From: CAZTZL01 sp964617625
Lineage (GTDB): Bacteria; Zhuqueibacterota; QNDG01; DSAB01
Length of the DNA stretch: 64,000 nt
Direction: 5' to 3'
NCBI GenBank assembly: GCA_964617625.1
Contig: CAZTZL010000004.1
Coordinates: forward strand, 14,614-78,613
Shown: piece by piece, positions 1 through 7,866 of the stretch
Layout of the letters: each line of letters opens with the position of its first letter
Position numbering within the stretch: position 1 is the first letter of the stretch
Position numbers and translations under genes: made by a program
The notes under the pieces: generated by a model
What the model saw: only the letters and a program-made list of their open reading frames with translations
The model's database searches: none
What the model was told of the DNA's origin: nothing

Positions 1-527
1 TCTTTCCGACTTAAATTTAAAAAGGTACAATTTAACTTTTTCCATGTTTCTTCCAATCCTTCTGACAGGACCTTAGTGTGCCCCACGACCGGCATAAAAT
101 TGGTGTCTCCATCCCATCTTGGCACGATATGAAAATGAAGATGATCCGCAATCCCCGCTCCTGCGACCCGTTCCAGATTCATCCCGATGTTAAATCCGTG
201 AGGCTGCATAACTTCATGGAGTGCTTTCTTCGACAATATTAGCAGATCAAACAGTTCCAGTTTTTCATCGTTCGACAGGGAGATCAATTCATTCGTATGA
301 CGAAACGGAATGGCCATGAGATGGCCGTTATTGTACGGATAACGGTTCATCATGACGAAAGCCCATTTTCCCCGATACACGATCAGATTGATTTTGTCAT
401 TGGATTCCTTCGGTTTATCACAGAAAATGCATCCGGATGGGTTATCCGTAGTTTGTATATATTCCATGCGCCAGGGAGCCCAAAGAATGTTTTTCTTCCC
501 GTGAATATTTTTATCGTGCTGATCCAC
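1..527 (-). CDS. HIT family nucleotide hydrolase (3' end off window)
   Basis: Histidine-triad protein of the AP4A phosphorylase/hydrolase-like branch, which splits dinucleoside polyphosphates or nucleotide conjugates. The reading frame is open from a GTG at 527-525 to the window edge, about 175 codons, so the C-terminus is missing. Visible are WAPWRMEYI near the N-terminus, a CIFC zinc-type pair, the NGHLMAIP strand and the HIT signature HLHFHIVPRW; the family is usually about 160-170 residues, so little is cut off. The GTG overlaps the last base of the EF-G2-like stop codon (TAGTG), so the two genes are probably translated together. An ATG inside WRMEYI is the only other plausible start but would lose the conserved N-terminus. 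Confidence 0.85.
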   Translation of the reverse strand, partial: MDQHDKNIHGKKNILWAPWRMEYIQTTDNPSGCIFCDKPKESNDKINLIVYRGKWAFVMMNRYPYNNGHLMAIPFRHTNELISLSNDEKLELFDLLILSKKALHEVMQPHGFNIGMNLERVAGAGIADHLHFHIVPRWDGDTNFMPVVGHTKVLSEGLEETWKKLNCTFLNLSRK

Positions 528-2623
528 TATTTCTCTGCTTCCTTTTCCTTCTGGGCCTTGGCTTCCTCGACAATTCGTGCTTCCAATTCTTTGGGAACCG
601 GTTCGTAGTGCGAAAATTTACGTGAATGAATACCTCTTCCCGAAGTGATCGATCTTAATGTGGTCGCATAACGGTCCAGTTCGGCAAGCGGAACTTTTGC
701 CTTGATAATCTGAAAATTCCCCTTGGCTTCCATTCCCATGATTTTGCCTCGTTTTCCGGAGAGGTCTCCCATGACATCGCCCATACACTCTTCAGGGATT
801 TTCACTTCGATATCATAGATCGGTTCGAGAAGTATCGGCTTGGCGTTGAGTACACATTGCTTGAATACTTCTCTTCCGGCAACCTGGAAAGCAATGTCTT
901 TGGAATCCACCGGATGCTCTTTTCCGTCATACACAGTCGCTTTCACATCGACAACCTGACAACCGGCTACAGGTCCTTTCTCCAAGACCTGTTTGACGCC
1001 TTTTTCGACGGAAGCAATATAAACAGATGAAATGTGACCGCCGACCACTGCATTCGCAAATTCAAATCCTCCGCCTCTGGGCATCGGTTCCACACGCAGC
1101 CATACTTCGGCGAACTGGCCTGCGCCTCCGGTTTGTTTTTTATGACGGTATTTTTCATCCGCCTTGCCCGTAATTGTTTCCCGATAGGGTATTTTCGGCC
1201 TTTCTTCCTCGACTTCCACACCAAATTTATCTTTCAGCCTCTTGATAATGACCTTCAAATGAAGTTCACCCTGGCCTGAAATAATGGTTTGATGAAGTTC
1301 CGGATCGATAAACACGTTAAAGCTTGGATCTTCATCGTGAAGAAAATGCAGGCCGCTTGAAATTTTCTCTTCATCCCCCCGGCTCTTCGGTTCGACTGCT
1401 ACGCTGACCACAGGTTCGGGAAATTGAATTGGGTTCAAAATAATTGGATTTTTCTTGTCACATAATGTATTGCCTGTGCGCGTTTCCTTTAATTTGACCA
1501 ATGCGCCTATATCACCTGCTGAAAGATGGCCGATTTCCTTCCTCGTCTTTCCGTTCAATAAATAGATTTGGCCGATCTTCTCTCCTTTTTTATTCGTGCT
1601 GTTGAGTATTTCCATTCCGGAATCGAGTACTCCGGAATAAATACGTATCAGGGAAAGCTCTCCGACGTGGGCTTCCGAAATCGTTTTAAATACAAGTCCG
1701 CACATCGATTCGCTGTCATCGATCTTTCTCTCTATTTCTTTCCCGCCATCGGTCTCTTTTCCTTTAATACTGATAAAATCCTTTGGAGAGGGTCCATAAC
1801 GCGCGATAATATCGAGAAGAGGGTGTGTACCAATATTTTTGCCCGCAGAACCACAGAGAACCGGTATTAAAGTCTTTTGTAAAATACCCTTTCTGAGACC
1901 GATTTGAAACTGCTCTTCGGTAAGCATGCCGGCATCAAAATAGGATTCAAGCAATGCGTCATCACTTTCCGCTGCGGATTCCATAATTTTTTCTCTCAGC
2001 TCTTCGGCCTTTTTCTTATATTCTTCGGGAATTTCGGAAAGTGTGCATTTTCCGCTGAGATTGGTTTCGAAGGTCATTAACTTCATAGATAAAACATCGA
2101 CAATCCTGTTAAATCCTTCGCCCTGATTGAGCGGGAATTGAAAAGCAACTACTTTATTCCCATAACGTTTTTGCGCTGATAAAAGGGACTTATCAAAATT
2201 GGCATGCTCGTTATCCATCCGATTGATGAAGAACATTCTTGGAATATTATACTCATTAACGAATTCAAGCACCTGTTCTGTTCCAACTTCGATTCCTTCC
2301 ACAGCACTGATTACCGTTACAGCAAGATCCGTAACCCGCAAGGCACTTTTGGATTCTCCGATAAAATCGGAATAACCGGGAGTATCGATTATGTTGATTT
2401 TCGAATCCTTCCATTCACCATGCAATGGAGAAATACTGATAGAGAATTTCCGCTCAATTTCATCCGGATGACAATCGGAAACAGTTGTTCCATCATCAAT
2501 TTTCCCGATCCGATTGGTCTCGCCCATCGAAAAAACCATCACTTCAGCCAGAGAAGTTTTTCCAACTCCACCATGGCCTATCAAAGCCAGATTTCTAATT
2601 TGATCTGAGGCATATTGCTTCAC
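527..2623 (-). CDS. EF-G2-like translational GTPase
   Basis: Elongation factor G paralogue (EF-G-like/EF-G2 branch), 698 aa. The P-loop is GHGGVGKT at residues 16-23, the DTPG switch-2 motif at 80-83, and the guanine-specificity motif reads NRMD (134-137) rather than the NKMD of canonical EF-G. Domains II-V follow, with the domain IV stretch KKQTGGAGQFAEVW. The G1 sequence differs from canonical GHIDAGKT-type loops, so this is not the main translocase; its cellular role is not settled by sequence. It starts at GTG (2623), overlapping the upstream ligase stop as GTGA, behind AAAGGAGG with 5-nt spacing. It is the third gene of the lipA-ligase-EF-G2-HIT run. Confidence 0.85.
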   Translation of the reverse strand: MKQYASDQIRNLALIGHGGVGKTSLAEVMVFSMGETNRIGKIDDGTTVSDCHPDEIERKFSISISPLHGEWKDSKINIIDTPGYSDFIGESKSALRVTDLAVTVISAVEGIEVGTEQVLEFVNEYNIPRMFFINRMDNEHANFDKSLLSAQKRYGNKVVAFQFPLNQGEGFNRIVDVLSMKLMTFETNLSGKCTLSEIPEEYKKKAEELREKIMESAAESDDALLESYFDAGMLTEEQFQIGLRKGILQKTLIPVLCGSAGKNIGTHPLLDIIARYGPSPKDFISIKGKETDGGKEIERKIDDSESMCGLVFKTISEAHVGELSLIRIYSGVLDSGMEILNSTNKKGEKIGQIYLLNGKTRKEIGHLSAGDIGALVKLKETRTGNTLCDKKNPIILNPIQFPEPVVSVAVEPKSRGDEEKISSGLHFLHDEDPSFNVFIDPELHQTIISGQGELHLKVIIKRLKDKFGVEVEEERPKIPYRETITGKADEKYRHKKQTGGAGQFAEVWLRVEPMPRGGGFEFANAVVGGHISSVYIASVEKGVKQVLEKGPVAGCQVVDVKATVYDGKEHPVDSKDIAFQVAGREVFKQCVLNAKPILLEPIYDIEVKIPEECMGDVMGDLSGKRGKIMGMEAKGNFQIIKAKVPLAELDRYATTLRSITSGRGIHSRKFSHYEPVPKELEARIVEEAKAQKEKEAEK

Positions 2624-4188
2624 AAAGACCCTCCTTTATTTATCGATTTTGCCAATTCAGCTTTTTCATCTTTGTTTAGATATTGTCTTTTTATTTTATC
2701 TCTTTGTATGCGTCCAGCGATATCTCTTGGAAATGAGGAAACAAAATGGATTTCTTTCGGACATTTATAATTCGCCATTCGTTCTTTGATATATGTCAAT
2801 ATCTCTTCTTCCGTCGCCTGTTCATCTTTCTTCAAAACAACAAATGCATGTATTTCTTCACCGTGTACTCTATCCTCAATCCCAACAACCACTGCTTCCT
2901 CGATTTTTGGAAAACCGGTTAAAAACCGTTCGACCTCTTTCGGATAAATACTGAAACCTCCCTTCATGATTACATTTTTCTTCCTCGCTTCGATAAAAGC
3001 GAATCCACTCTCATCTACGCGTGCGAGATCACCTGTTCGTAGCCAGCCATCCCTGATGACCTCTTTAGTCGCTTCGGGCCGATTGAGATACCCTTTCATC
3101 ACATTCGGGCCGCGAACCAGAATTTCTCCCACCTCTCCTGTTCGAACTTCCCTGTCATTTTCATCCACAATCCTGATTTCAACTCCGGGAAGCGGTAATC
3201 CAATCGATCCTGCATGCCGGTTCTGAGTCGAATCATTGAACGAAACCATCGGGGAAGCCTCGGTCAATCCATATCCCTCAATTATTGTCGTTTTAAATTT
3301 TGATTCAAACCTTTCGATGATCTCCTGTTTCAATGAATCTCCGTTGGACAAACAATATTTAAGAGAACTCGTGTCTATTTCATCCATGGATTCAACTTCC
3401 AATAAGGCTCTTATCATTGAAGGAACACAGATTATATAAGTCGGTTTATTGGCATGAATACAATGGAGAATGTGGCCGGCCTCATAATTTAATTCGAGAA
3501 TGATTTTCGCTCCCACATACATGAATGTCGAAAGAGAAAGTGTAAAACCGAGAGGATGATACAGAGGAATCGAGCTTAACACACTGTCGTGAGAATCGAG
3601 TTTGAGCAACTGTGAACAGGCTGTGATATTGGAACTGATGTTCTGATGGGTCAATTCGGCCCCTTTTGGCCTTCCCGTCGTACCGGCTGTATATACAATG
3701 AGTGCCGTATCGTCCTGGGATAAATCTGCCGATTCCAAAAGAGGCTCGTTGTTTTCGATTAAATAATTGAGCCTGACTTCACCGGGTTGTGCTTTATCGC
3801 CCAAGACAATGAGATTTCTGCAATGTTCCAGATTCTGAACAGCCTGCGCGACGTTTGAGCGGAATCCCTCCCAATATATGATTCCCTTAACTTCAGAATC
3901 CTCGAGCTGATGATGTATTTCCTCGGTTTTATAGAGTGTTGACACCGGGATCATAGAAATCCCCAGTTTGAGGAGTGCAAAATAACTGATCGGGAAATGA
4001 GGTACATTGGGCAGCATCACAGCAACACGGTCACCGGCTTTCAATCCCAGATTCTTGATTCCTGAAGCCAGTCTATCCGCCGCATTTTTTAATTTTTGAT
4101 AAGATATTTGATGTGACTGAAAAACCAACGCAATATCATCGGGATAATGATTAGCAGCATCTTCTAAAATTTGATATAATAAACTCAC
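2620..4188 (-). CDS. AMP-dependent acyl-CoA synthetase/ligase family protein
   Basis: ANL-superfamily adenylating enzyme, 522 aa, expected to activate a carboxylic acid (probably fatty acyl) as acyl-AMP and then transfer it to CoA. Motifs in order: phosphate loop TAGTTGRPKG near residue 170, YGLTEASP, and hinge RTGDLARVDE. The final A10 motif reads AGRIQRD, so the lysine that normally contacts the adenylate (GKIxRR) is Arg here. The start is GTG at 4188, overlapping the lipA stop (GTGA), and its own stop overlaps the EF-G2-like start. Tight coupling to lipoyl synthase hints at an octanoate or lipoate-related substrate, but that is inference; a generic long- or medium-chain acyl-CoA ligase is equally possible. 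Confidence 0.82.
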   Translation of the reverse strand: MSLLYQILEDAANHYPDDIALVFQSHQISYQKLKNAADRLASGIKNLGLKAGDRVAVMLPNVPHFPISYFALLKLGISMIPVSTLYKTEEIHHQLEDSEVKGIIYWEGFRSNVAQAVQNLEHCRNLIVLGDKAQPGEVRLNYLIENNEPLLESADLSQDDTALIVYTAGTTGRPKGAELTHQNISSNITACSQLLKLDSHDSVLSSIPLYHPLGFTLSLSTFMYVGAKIILELNYEAGHILHCIHANKPTYIICVPSMIRALLEVESMDEIDTSSLKYCLSNGDSLKQEIIERFESKFKTTIIEGYGLTEASPMVSFNDSTQNRHAGSIGLPLPGVEIRIVDENDREVRTGEVGEILVRGPNVMKGYLNRPEATKEVIRDGWLRTGDLARVDESGFAFIEARKKNVIMKGGFSIYPKEVERFLTGFPKIEEAVVVGIEDRVHGEEIHAFVVLKKDEQATEEEILTYIKERMANYKCPKEIHFVSSFPRDIAGRIQRDKIKRQYLNKDEKAELAKSINKGGSL

Positions 4189-5087
4189 CGGAGCGCTCCT
4201 TTACATTTCGCCGCCATATCCTCTGCATGATACGAACTTCGCACCCTTGGTCCCGATTGAACCTGCTGAAATCCCATACGAATCGCTACTTCACGATATG
4301 ATTCAAATACTTCAGGATGAATGTATTCCTGAACGGGAGGGCTTGTTCTGCTCGGAGCAAGATATTGACCAATCGTCAGCGCATCACAATCAGCTTCCCT
4401 TAATTTCTCAAAAACACATAATACTTCATCCCAGGTTTCACCCAGACCCACCATCAGTCCTGATTTGGTTATGATTTGCGGTTTAATCGATTTAGCAATT
4501 TTCAACACCGATAGAGAGCGATTAAATTCTGCTTGAGGACGTATGAATGAATAGAGGCTGGGAACCGTTTCCACATTATGATTCAGCACATAGACACCGG
4601 ATGCGATAACCGTTCTTAAACTCTCTTCGTTTCCCTGAAAATCCGGTACAAGTGTTTCGACGGTAGCTTTTGGAATTTTGCTTTTAATCTGCCGAACTGT
4701 TTTCGCAAATTGATCGGCACCCCCATCTTTCAGATCATCCCTTGTAACCGAAGTGATAACAATGTGAATCAAATCAAGCACTTTTACAATTTCTCCGATT
4801 CTCCTGGGTTCATCCGTATCAACAGGAAGAGGAACTCCCTGCGAAACATTGCAGAACCTGCAGCCTCGCGTACAAACATCACCTAAAATCATTAAAGTGG
4901 CAGTCTGTTTTTTAAAACATTCCGTTATATTCGGACAGGATGCGGATTGACATACGGTATGAAGGCGATATGTCTGTAATATTTTTTTAAACTGAAGAAT
5001 AGATTCATCCTCTCGTTTTTGAGTTCGCAGCCATTCCGGCAAGCGAAGTCTTTGATTTGAGGATCTTTCTGTTTTAAATTCGACCAT
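4185..5087 (-). CDS. lipA: Lipoyl synthase
   Basis: Radical SAM enzyme that inserts two sulfurs into protein-bound octanoyl groups to make lipoate for 2-oxoacid dehydrogenases and the glycine cleavage system. The auxiliary-cluster cysteines are C46-X4-C51-X5-C57 and the radical SAM triad is C72-X3-C76-X2-C79 (CTRGCRFC). The C-terminal RSSYHAE carries the serine ligand of the auxiliary cluster. The 300-aa length is normal for the family. It opens the run lipA-ligase-EF-G2-HIT; no lipB or lplA is visible in the window. A promoter-like -35/-10 pair ends only about 9 nt before the ATG and no Shine-Dalgarno is present, so the mRNA may be leaderless. Confidence 0.95.
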   Translation of the reverse strand: MVEFKTERSSNQRLRLPEWLRTQKREDESILQFKKILQTYRLHTVCQSASCPNITECFKKQTATLMILGDVCTRGCRFCNVSQGVPLPVDTDEPRRIGEIVKVLDLIHIVITSVTRDDLKDGGADQFAKTVRQIKSKIPKATVETLVPDFQGNEESLRTVIASGVYVLNHNVETVPSLYSFIRPQAEFNRSLSVLKIAKSIKPQIITKSGLMVGLGETWDEVLCVFEKLREADCDALTIGQYLAPSRTSPPVQEYIHPEVFESYREVAIRMGFQQVQSGPRVRSSYHAEDMAAKCKGALR

Positions 5088-5096
5088 AAGCTAATT

Positions 5097-5125
5097 ATTT
5101 TAACAAAACTTTTTTATATAATCAA
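5097..5125 (-). promoter_or_regulatory. Sigma-70-type promoter of lipA
   Basis: On the minus strand TTGATT (5120-5125) and TAAAAT (5097-5102) are separated by exactly 17 bp. Transcription would start near 5090, leaving only a few bases before the lipA ATG at 5087. Confidence 0.55.
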
Positions 5126-5178
5126 GCGCTTTTTAGTTAAATATTTTATCAGTTTTCATAACAAGGGATTGAAATTAA

Positions 5179-5203
5179 GAAAGCCCCCGATACGGGGGCT
5201 TTC
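5179..5203 (-). terminator. Hairpin terminator after ferritin-like gene
   Basis: A perfect 10-bp inverted repeat (GAAAGCCCCC/GGGGGCTTTC) with a 5-nt loop lies about 50 bp past the stop of the ferritin-like gene at 5255. The following minus-strand bases (TTAATTTC) are only moderately T-rich, so termination strength is uncertain. Confidence 0.65.
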
Positions 5204-5254
5204 AACCAGCAGGAATAACAAATGATTTCTTTAATTTCCAATGGACCGCTTTAT

Positions 5255-5761
5255 TCAGGGACCGACATGAATCATATCATACTGAAAGTCATCCCGGTCA
5301 TAATACATTTCATCTCTTTGGCACAACTCCAATTCTCCCTTTAAAAGAAAGTAATGCCCATGTTCCATGCTCGCCAGATATTGTAAGATTTCCTGGACAC
5401 CGCGATCTTCGATCTCTTCAGAAAGGGTGTCATAAAACTCTTCTGACACTTTTTCCAATTCAACTGCCATTTCAAGCAGATCAGGAACCAATGTTTCCTC
5501 AGACAAAGCCAAATCCAGTCTCGGAACAAGGGATTTTTCTGCCGGAGATATTTCTTTCCCGTTAAACATTTTCTTATACATTGCTTCCAGCAATTTTTGA
5601 TGTTTCTTTTCTTCATTAATTAAAAATTGAAGTTTGTCCTTTAATACAAAATTTTTCACCTGCTTTTTTAATTTCTTATAAGTCTCTTCTGCTTCAATCT
5701 CTGACTTATATGCAACAGATAAAGCTTTTTCGTTCGTCAAAGAAGAAACATCTACTGACAT
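5255..5761 (-). CDS. Ferritin-like diiron protein (rubrerythrin-type, no rubredoxin domain)
   Basis: Ferritin-superfamily four-helix protein of 168 aa, probably a cytoplasmic peroxidase or iron-handling protein. Candidate diiron ligands occur in two helical repeats: E21/E24 with EEKKH (E51, H54) in the first half, and E101/E107 with EHGH (E133, H136) in the second. There are no CxxC pairs, so it lacks the rubredoxin electron-transfer domain of classical rubrerythrin and needs an external donor such as the rubredoxin at 10667. The C-terminal acidic/tyrosine tail (DEMYYDRDDFQYD) is unusual. GGAGG stands 8 nt before the ATG. It is the last gene of the oxidative-stress island and is followed by a hairpin. 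Confidence 0.8.
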   Translation of the reverse strand: MSVDVSSLTNEKALSVAYKSEIEAEETYKKLKKQVKNFVLKDKLQFLINEEKKHQKLLEAMYKKMFNGKEISPAEKSLVPRLDLALSEETLVPDLLEMAVELEKVSEEFYDTLSEEIEDRGVQEILQYLASMEHGHYFLLKGELELCQRDEMYYDRDDFQYDMIHVGP

Positions 5762-6080
5762 TTTTTTATCCTCCTATCTTAGTTTCTATCATTTTGTGAA
5801 TTTCAATTTGTATCACAAAAACACAAAATCCAAATTGCACATAAATGTCGAATCATAAAATTCAAATTAAATGTTGTGATGATAGCTGTCAGTGTATACA
5901 AATATTCTCTTTTCCTTAAATATCTATTCATAGTTAAGATAACGCATCAAATAGAATATCATCTAAACTACGCCAATGGATAGTTTTGATATTTGGCATT
6001 TGTGCTTTATTTGGATTTTGGTTTTTATTATATGAAATTTCAAAAAAACGTTACCTATTTCAATCTTTACAAAACTGTTA
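5762..6080. other. AT-rich intergenic region between two ferritin-like genes
   Basis: About 320 bp without a credible ORF on either strand. It holds the Shine-Dalgarno of the downstream ferritin-like gene (GGAGGATAAAAAAATG) and, just above it, a TTGTGA-N13-TCACAA inverted repeat at 5794-5818 that could be an operator or chance AT-rich symmetry. No clear promoter or RNA gene was recognised. Confidence 0.4.
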
Positions 6081-6566
6081 TTAGATATTCATTTCAGATT
6101 TTAGTCGGTTGATTCTCCGGATATGGTCGCGTTCCTCTTCGATAATCTGCTCAATAACACCATGGTCTTTCTTTTGAGTTACGTGAATCATTTCATGGTA
6201 AAACAGGATGGAATCTTTTTCCATACTCATTGCGATTCGGACAGCAACGGAAGGATCGCTTAATTCAGTCTTCATATGTTTTCCTTCATGCCTGGATGGA
6301 AATATTTTTTGTCCGATGAGTGATCGGAAATAACGTGTGACTTCGCTGTCATCAAAAGGAGTCCCCTCGCCAACCGATTCGATTTCCTGAAGCATTTTCC
6401 GAAATGTCTTTTCGTGTTTCACTTCTTCATCTGATAAAAATTGAAAGACAGATTTTGTTTTTCCATCTTTGACGGCCTGGACAACCTCGTCATAAAACGC
6501 TTTTCCAGTTTTTTCAATTTCAATCGCCATTTTTAAAATTTCTCCTCCGGCGTATTTTAGTTCCAT
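6081..6566 (-). CDS. Ferritin-like diiron protein (second rubrerythrin-like paralogue)
   Basis: Ferritin-like protein of 161 aa with the repeated glutamate pattern of rubrerythrin-type diiron sites: EIEKTGKAFYDE and EEVKHEK in the first half, EKDSILFYHE and EEERDH in the second. No cysteine pairs, so no rubredoxin domain. The ORF could open two codons earlier (ATGTTTATG), but AAGGAG abuts the first ATG and stands 6 nt from the second, so the second ATG (6566) is preferred. It lies 14 bp after the nfo stop and probably shares its transcript. Expected role: peroxide reduction or iron sequestration in the cytoplasm. Sequence similarity to its neighbour at 5255 is limited to the motif level. Confidence 0.8.
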   Translation of the reverse strand: MELKYAGGEILKMAIEIEKTGKAFYDEVVQAVKDGKTKSVFQFLSDEEVKHEKTFRKMLQEIESVGEGTPFDDSEVTRYFRSLIGQKIFPSRHEGKHMKTELSDPSVAVRIAMSMEKDSILFYHEMIHVTQKKDHGVIEQIIEEERDHIRRINRLKSEMNI

Positions 6567-6580
6567 AAACATCTCCTTTT

Positions 6581-7429
6581 TTATTTCCCGTTTTTCAGTG
6601 AATGCAATAAATTCAAATTATTTTTATAAGATTCCATATCGCCGGGTGTTTCGAGAACCATTGGATGGTTTTCGAACCGGATATCGTTAATCAGCAGATG
6701 AAAAGCTTCAAGACCGAGGAATCCCTTTCCGATATGCTCATGCCGGTCAAGACGGCTGCTCAGGCTGCTTTTCGAATCGTTTAAATGAAATACTTTCAGT
6801 TTCTCCAAACCGATTGTTTTATCAAATTGTTTAAAAGTCGCTTGATAGCTTTTTAAATCCCTGAAATCGTATCCCGATGCAAATACATGGGCCGTATCAA
6901 AACAGACGCCCAATTGGTCCTTTTTTTCTACTTGCGAAATAATCGTTCCCAATTGTTCAAACTGATAACCGATGTGACTGCCCTGTCCTGATGTGGTTTC
7001 CAATAACAATTGGACCTGTTTACCTGTTACTTTTTCAAGAATCCGGTTCAGACTTTCTGAGATTCTCAGAATACCTTCCCGCTCCCCTGTTCCCTTGTGT
7101 GATCCGGGATGAAATACGAGATAAGGAACGCCTAAAAGCTCTGAGCGATTTATTTCATCTATAAACGCTTCCCTGGACTTTTTCAATCCTTCCCGATCCG
7201 GGCTGGCCAGATTAATCAGGTAAGAATCGTGAATGATAACCTGCCGTACTGAAGATTGCCTGTATCTTTGCTGAAAAATTCGGCATTTTTCTTTCGAAAT
7301 AGGAGCGCTTTTCCACTGTTTTTGATTTCTGCTGAATATCTGAACTGCTTCGCATTGCAGCTCTTCTCCTCTTTGAAAACACGTTTCCAGTCCGCCGCCA
7401 ATGGAAATGTGTGCGCCCAGCAGTCCCAT
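6581..7429 (-). CDS. nfo: Endonuclease IV (AP endonuclease)
   Basis: Apurinic/apyrimidinic endonuclease of the xylose-isomerase-like TIM barrel fold, 282 aa, cutting 5' of abasic and oxidised lesions using a zinc cluster. Visible landmarks are the N-terminal GAHISIGGGLE, the QIFSRNQKQW strand, LVFHPGSHKG, LLETTSGQG (Glu ligand), CFDTAHVFASGYD and the FHLNDSK and RHEHIGKGFLG motifs; VLETPGD near the C-terminus supplies the last Glu. It sits between the superoxide reductase and a ferritin-like gene, which fits repair of oxidative DNA damage as part of the same response. The Shine-Dalgarno is weak (GCGGGAC). Confidence 0.95.
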   Translation of the reverse strand: MGLLGAHISIGGGLETCFQRGEELQCEAVQIFSRNQKQWKSAPISKEKCRIFQQRYRQSSVRQVIIHDSYLINLASPDREGLKKSREAFIDEINRSELLGVPYLVFHPGSHKGTGEREGILRISESLNRILEKVTGKQVQLLLETTSGQGSHIGYQFEQLGTIISQVEKKDQLGVCFDTAHVFASGYDFRDLKSYQATFKQFDKTIGLEKLKVFHLNDSKSSLSSRLDRHEHIGKGFLGLEAFHLLINDIRFENHPMVLETPGDMESYKNNLNLLHSLKNGK

Positions 7430-7452
7430 TCCAGTCCCGCTTTTGTCAGTAT

Positions 7453-7848
7453 TTAGATGACTTTTATTACTTTTTCAGACTGCCACAGACCATGAATATT
7501 ACATAAAGAAAGCGCCTGCAACGTGCCAGATTTTCCCAATTTTACTGACGCCGCAATTTCATGATGGGTATACACAGATCCTTTATTGGGACCTTCGACG
7601 GACTCTCCATGTGATGTAAACTCAAAATGACCAACCTGAAATGGAAATTTGTCTCCGTCCGCATGGAAATATAATGAAATCCAACGGATGTGATGTTCTG
7701 TCGTATTGGGATGTGCAATTTCTTTTCCAATACCTACTTTGACCTGAAATAATTCTCCATTTTTGACTTGATCCGGGCATTCAATAACAGGAACATGTTT
7801 TTCTTCTTTCCAATTTGCCTCATGAACAAGTTCTGTAATCTTGGACAT
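7453..7848 (-). CDS. sor: Superoxide reductase (neelaredoxin class)
   Basis: Non-haem iron superoxide reductase, 131 aa, reducing superoxide to peroxide without releasing oxygen, typical of anaerobes. The square-pyramidal FeN4S ligands can be placed: H18 (in EEKHVP), H46, H52, C116 and H119 (CNIHGLW), with spacings close to known SORs; the catalytic Glu-Lys pair precedes H18. It lacks the N-terminal desulforedoxin domain, so it is the one-iron class and would take electrons from rubredoxin. A strong AGGAGG lies 7 nt before the ATG. Flanked by a signalling kinase upstream and nfo downstream. Confidence 0.95.
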   Translation of the reverse strand: MSKITELVHEANWKEEKHVPVIECPDQVKNGELFQVKVGIGKEIAHPNTTEHHIRWISLYFHADGDKFPFQVGHFEFTSHGESVEGPNKGSVYTHHEIAASVKLGKSGTLQALSLCNIHGLWQSEKVIKVI

Positions 7849-7866
7849 GATATATCCTCCTCTTTT

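Noticed and set aside
5794..5818. TTGTGA-N13-TCACAA inverted repeat as a Crp/Fnr site
   Set aside because: The spacing does not fit known Crp (N6) or Fnr (N4) sites and the region is very AT-rich; kept only as a note.
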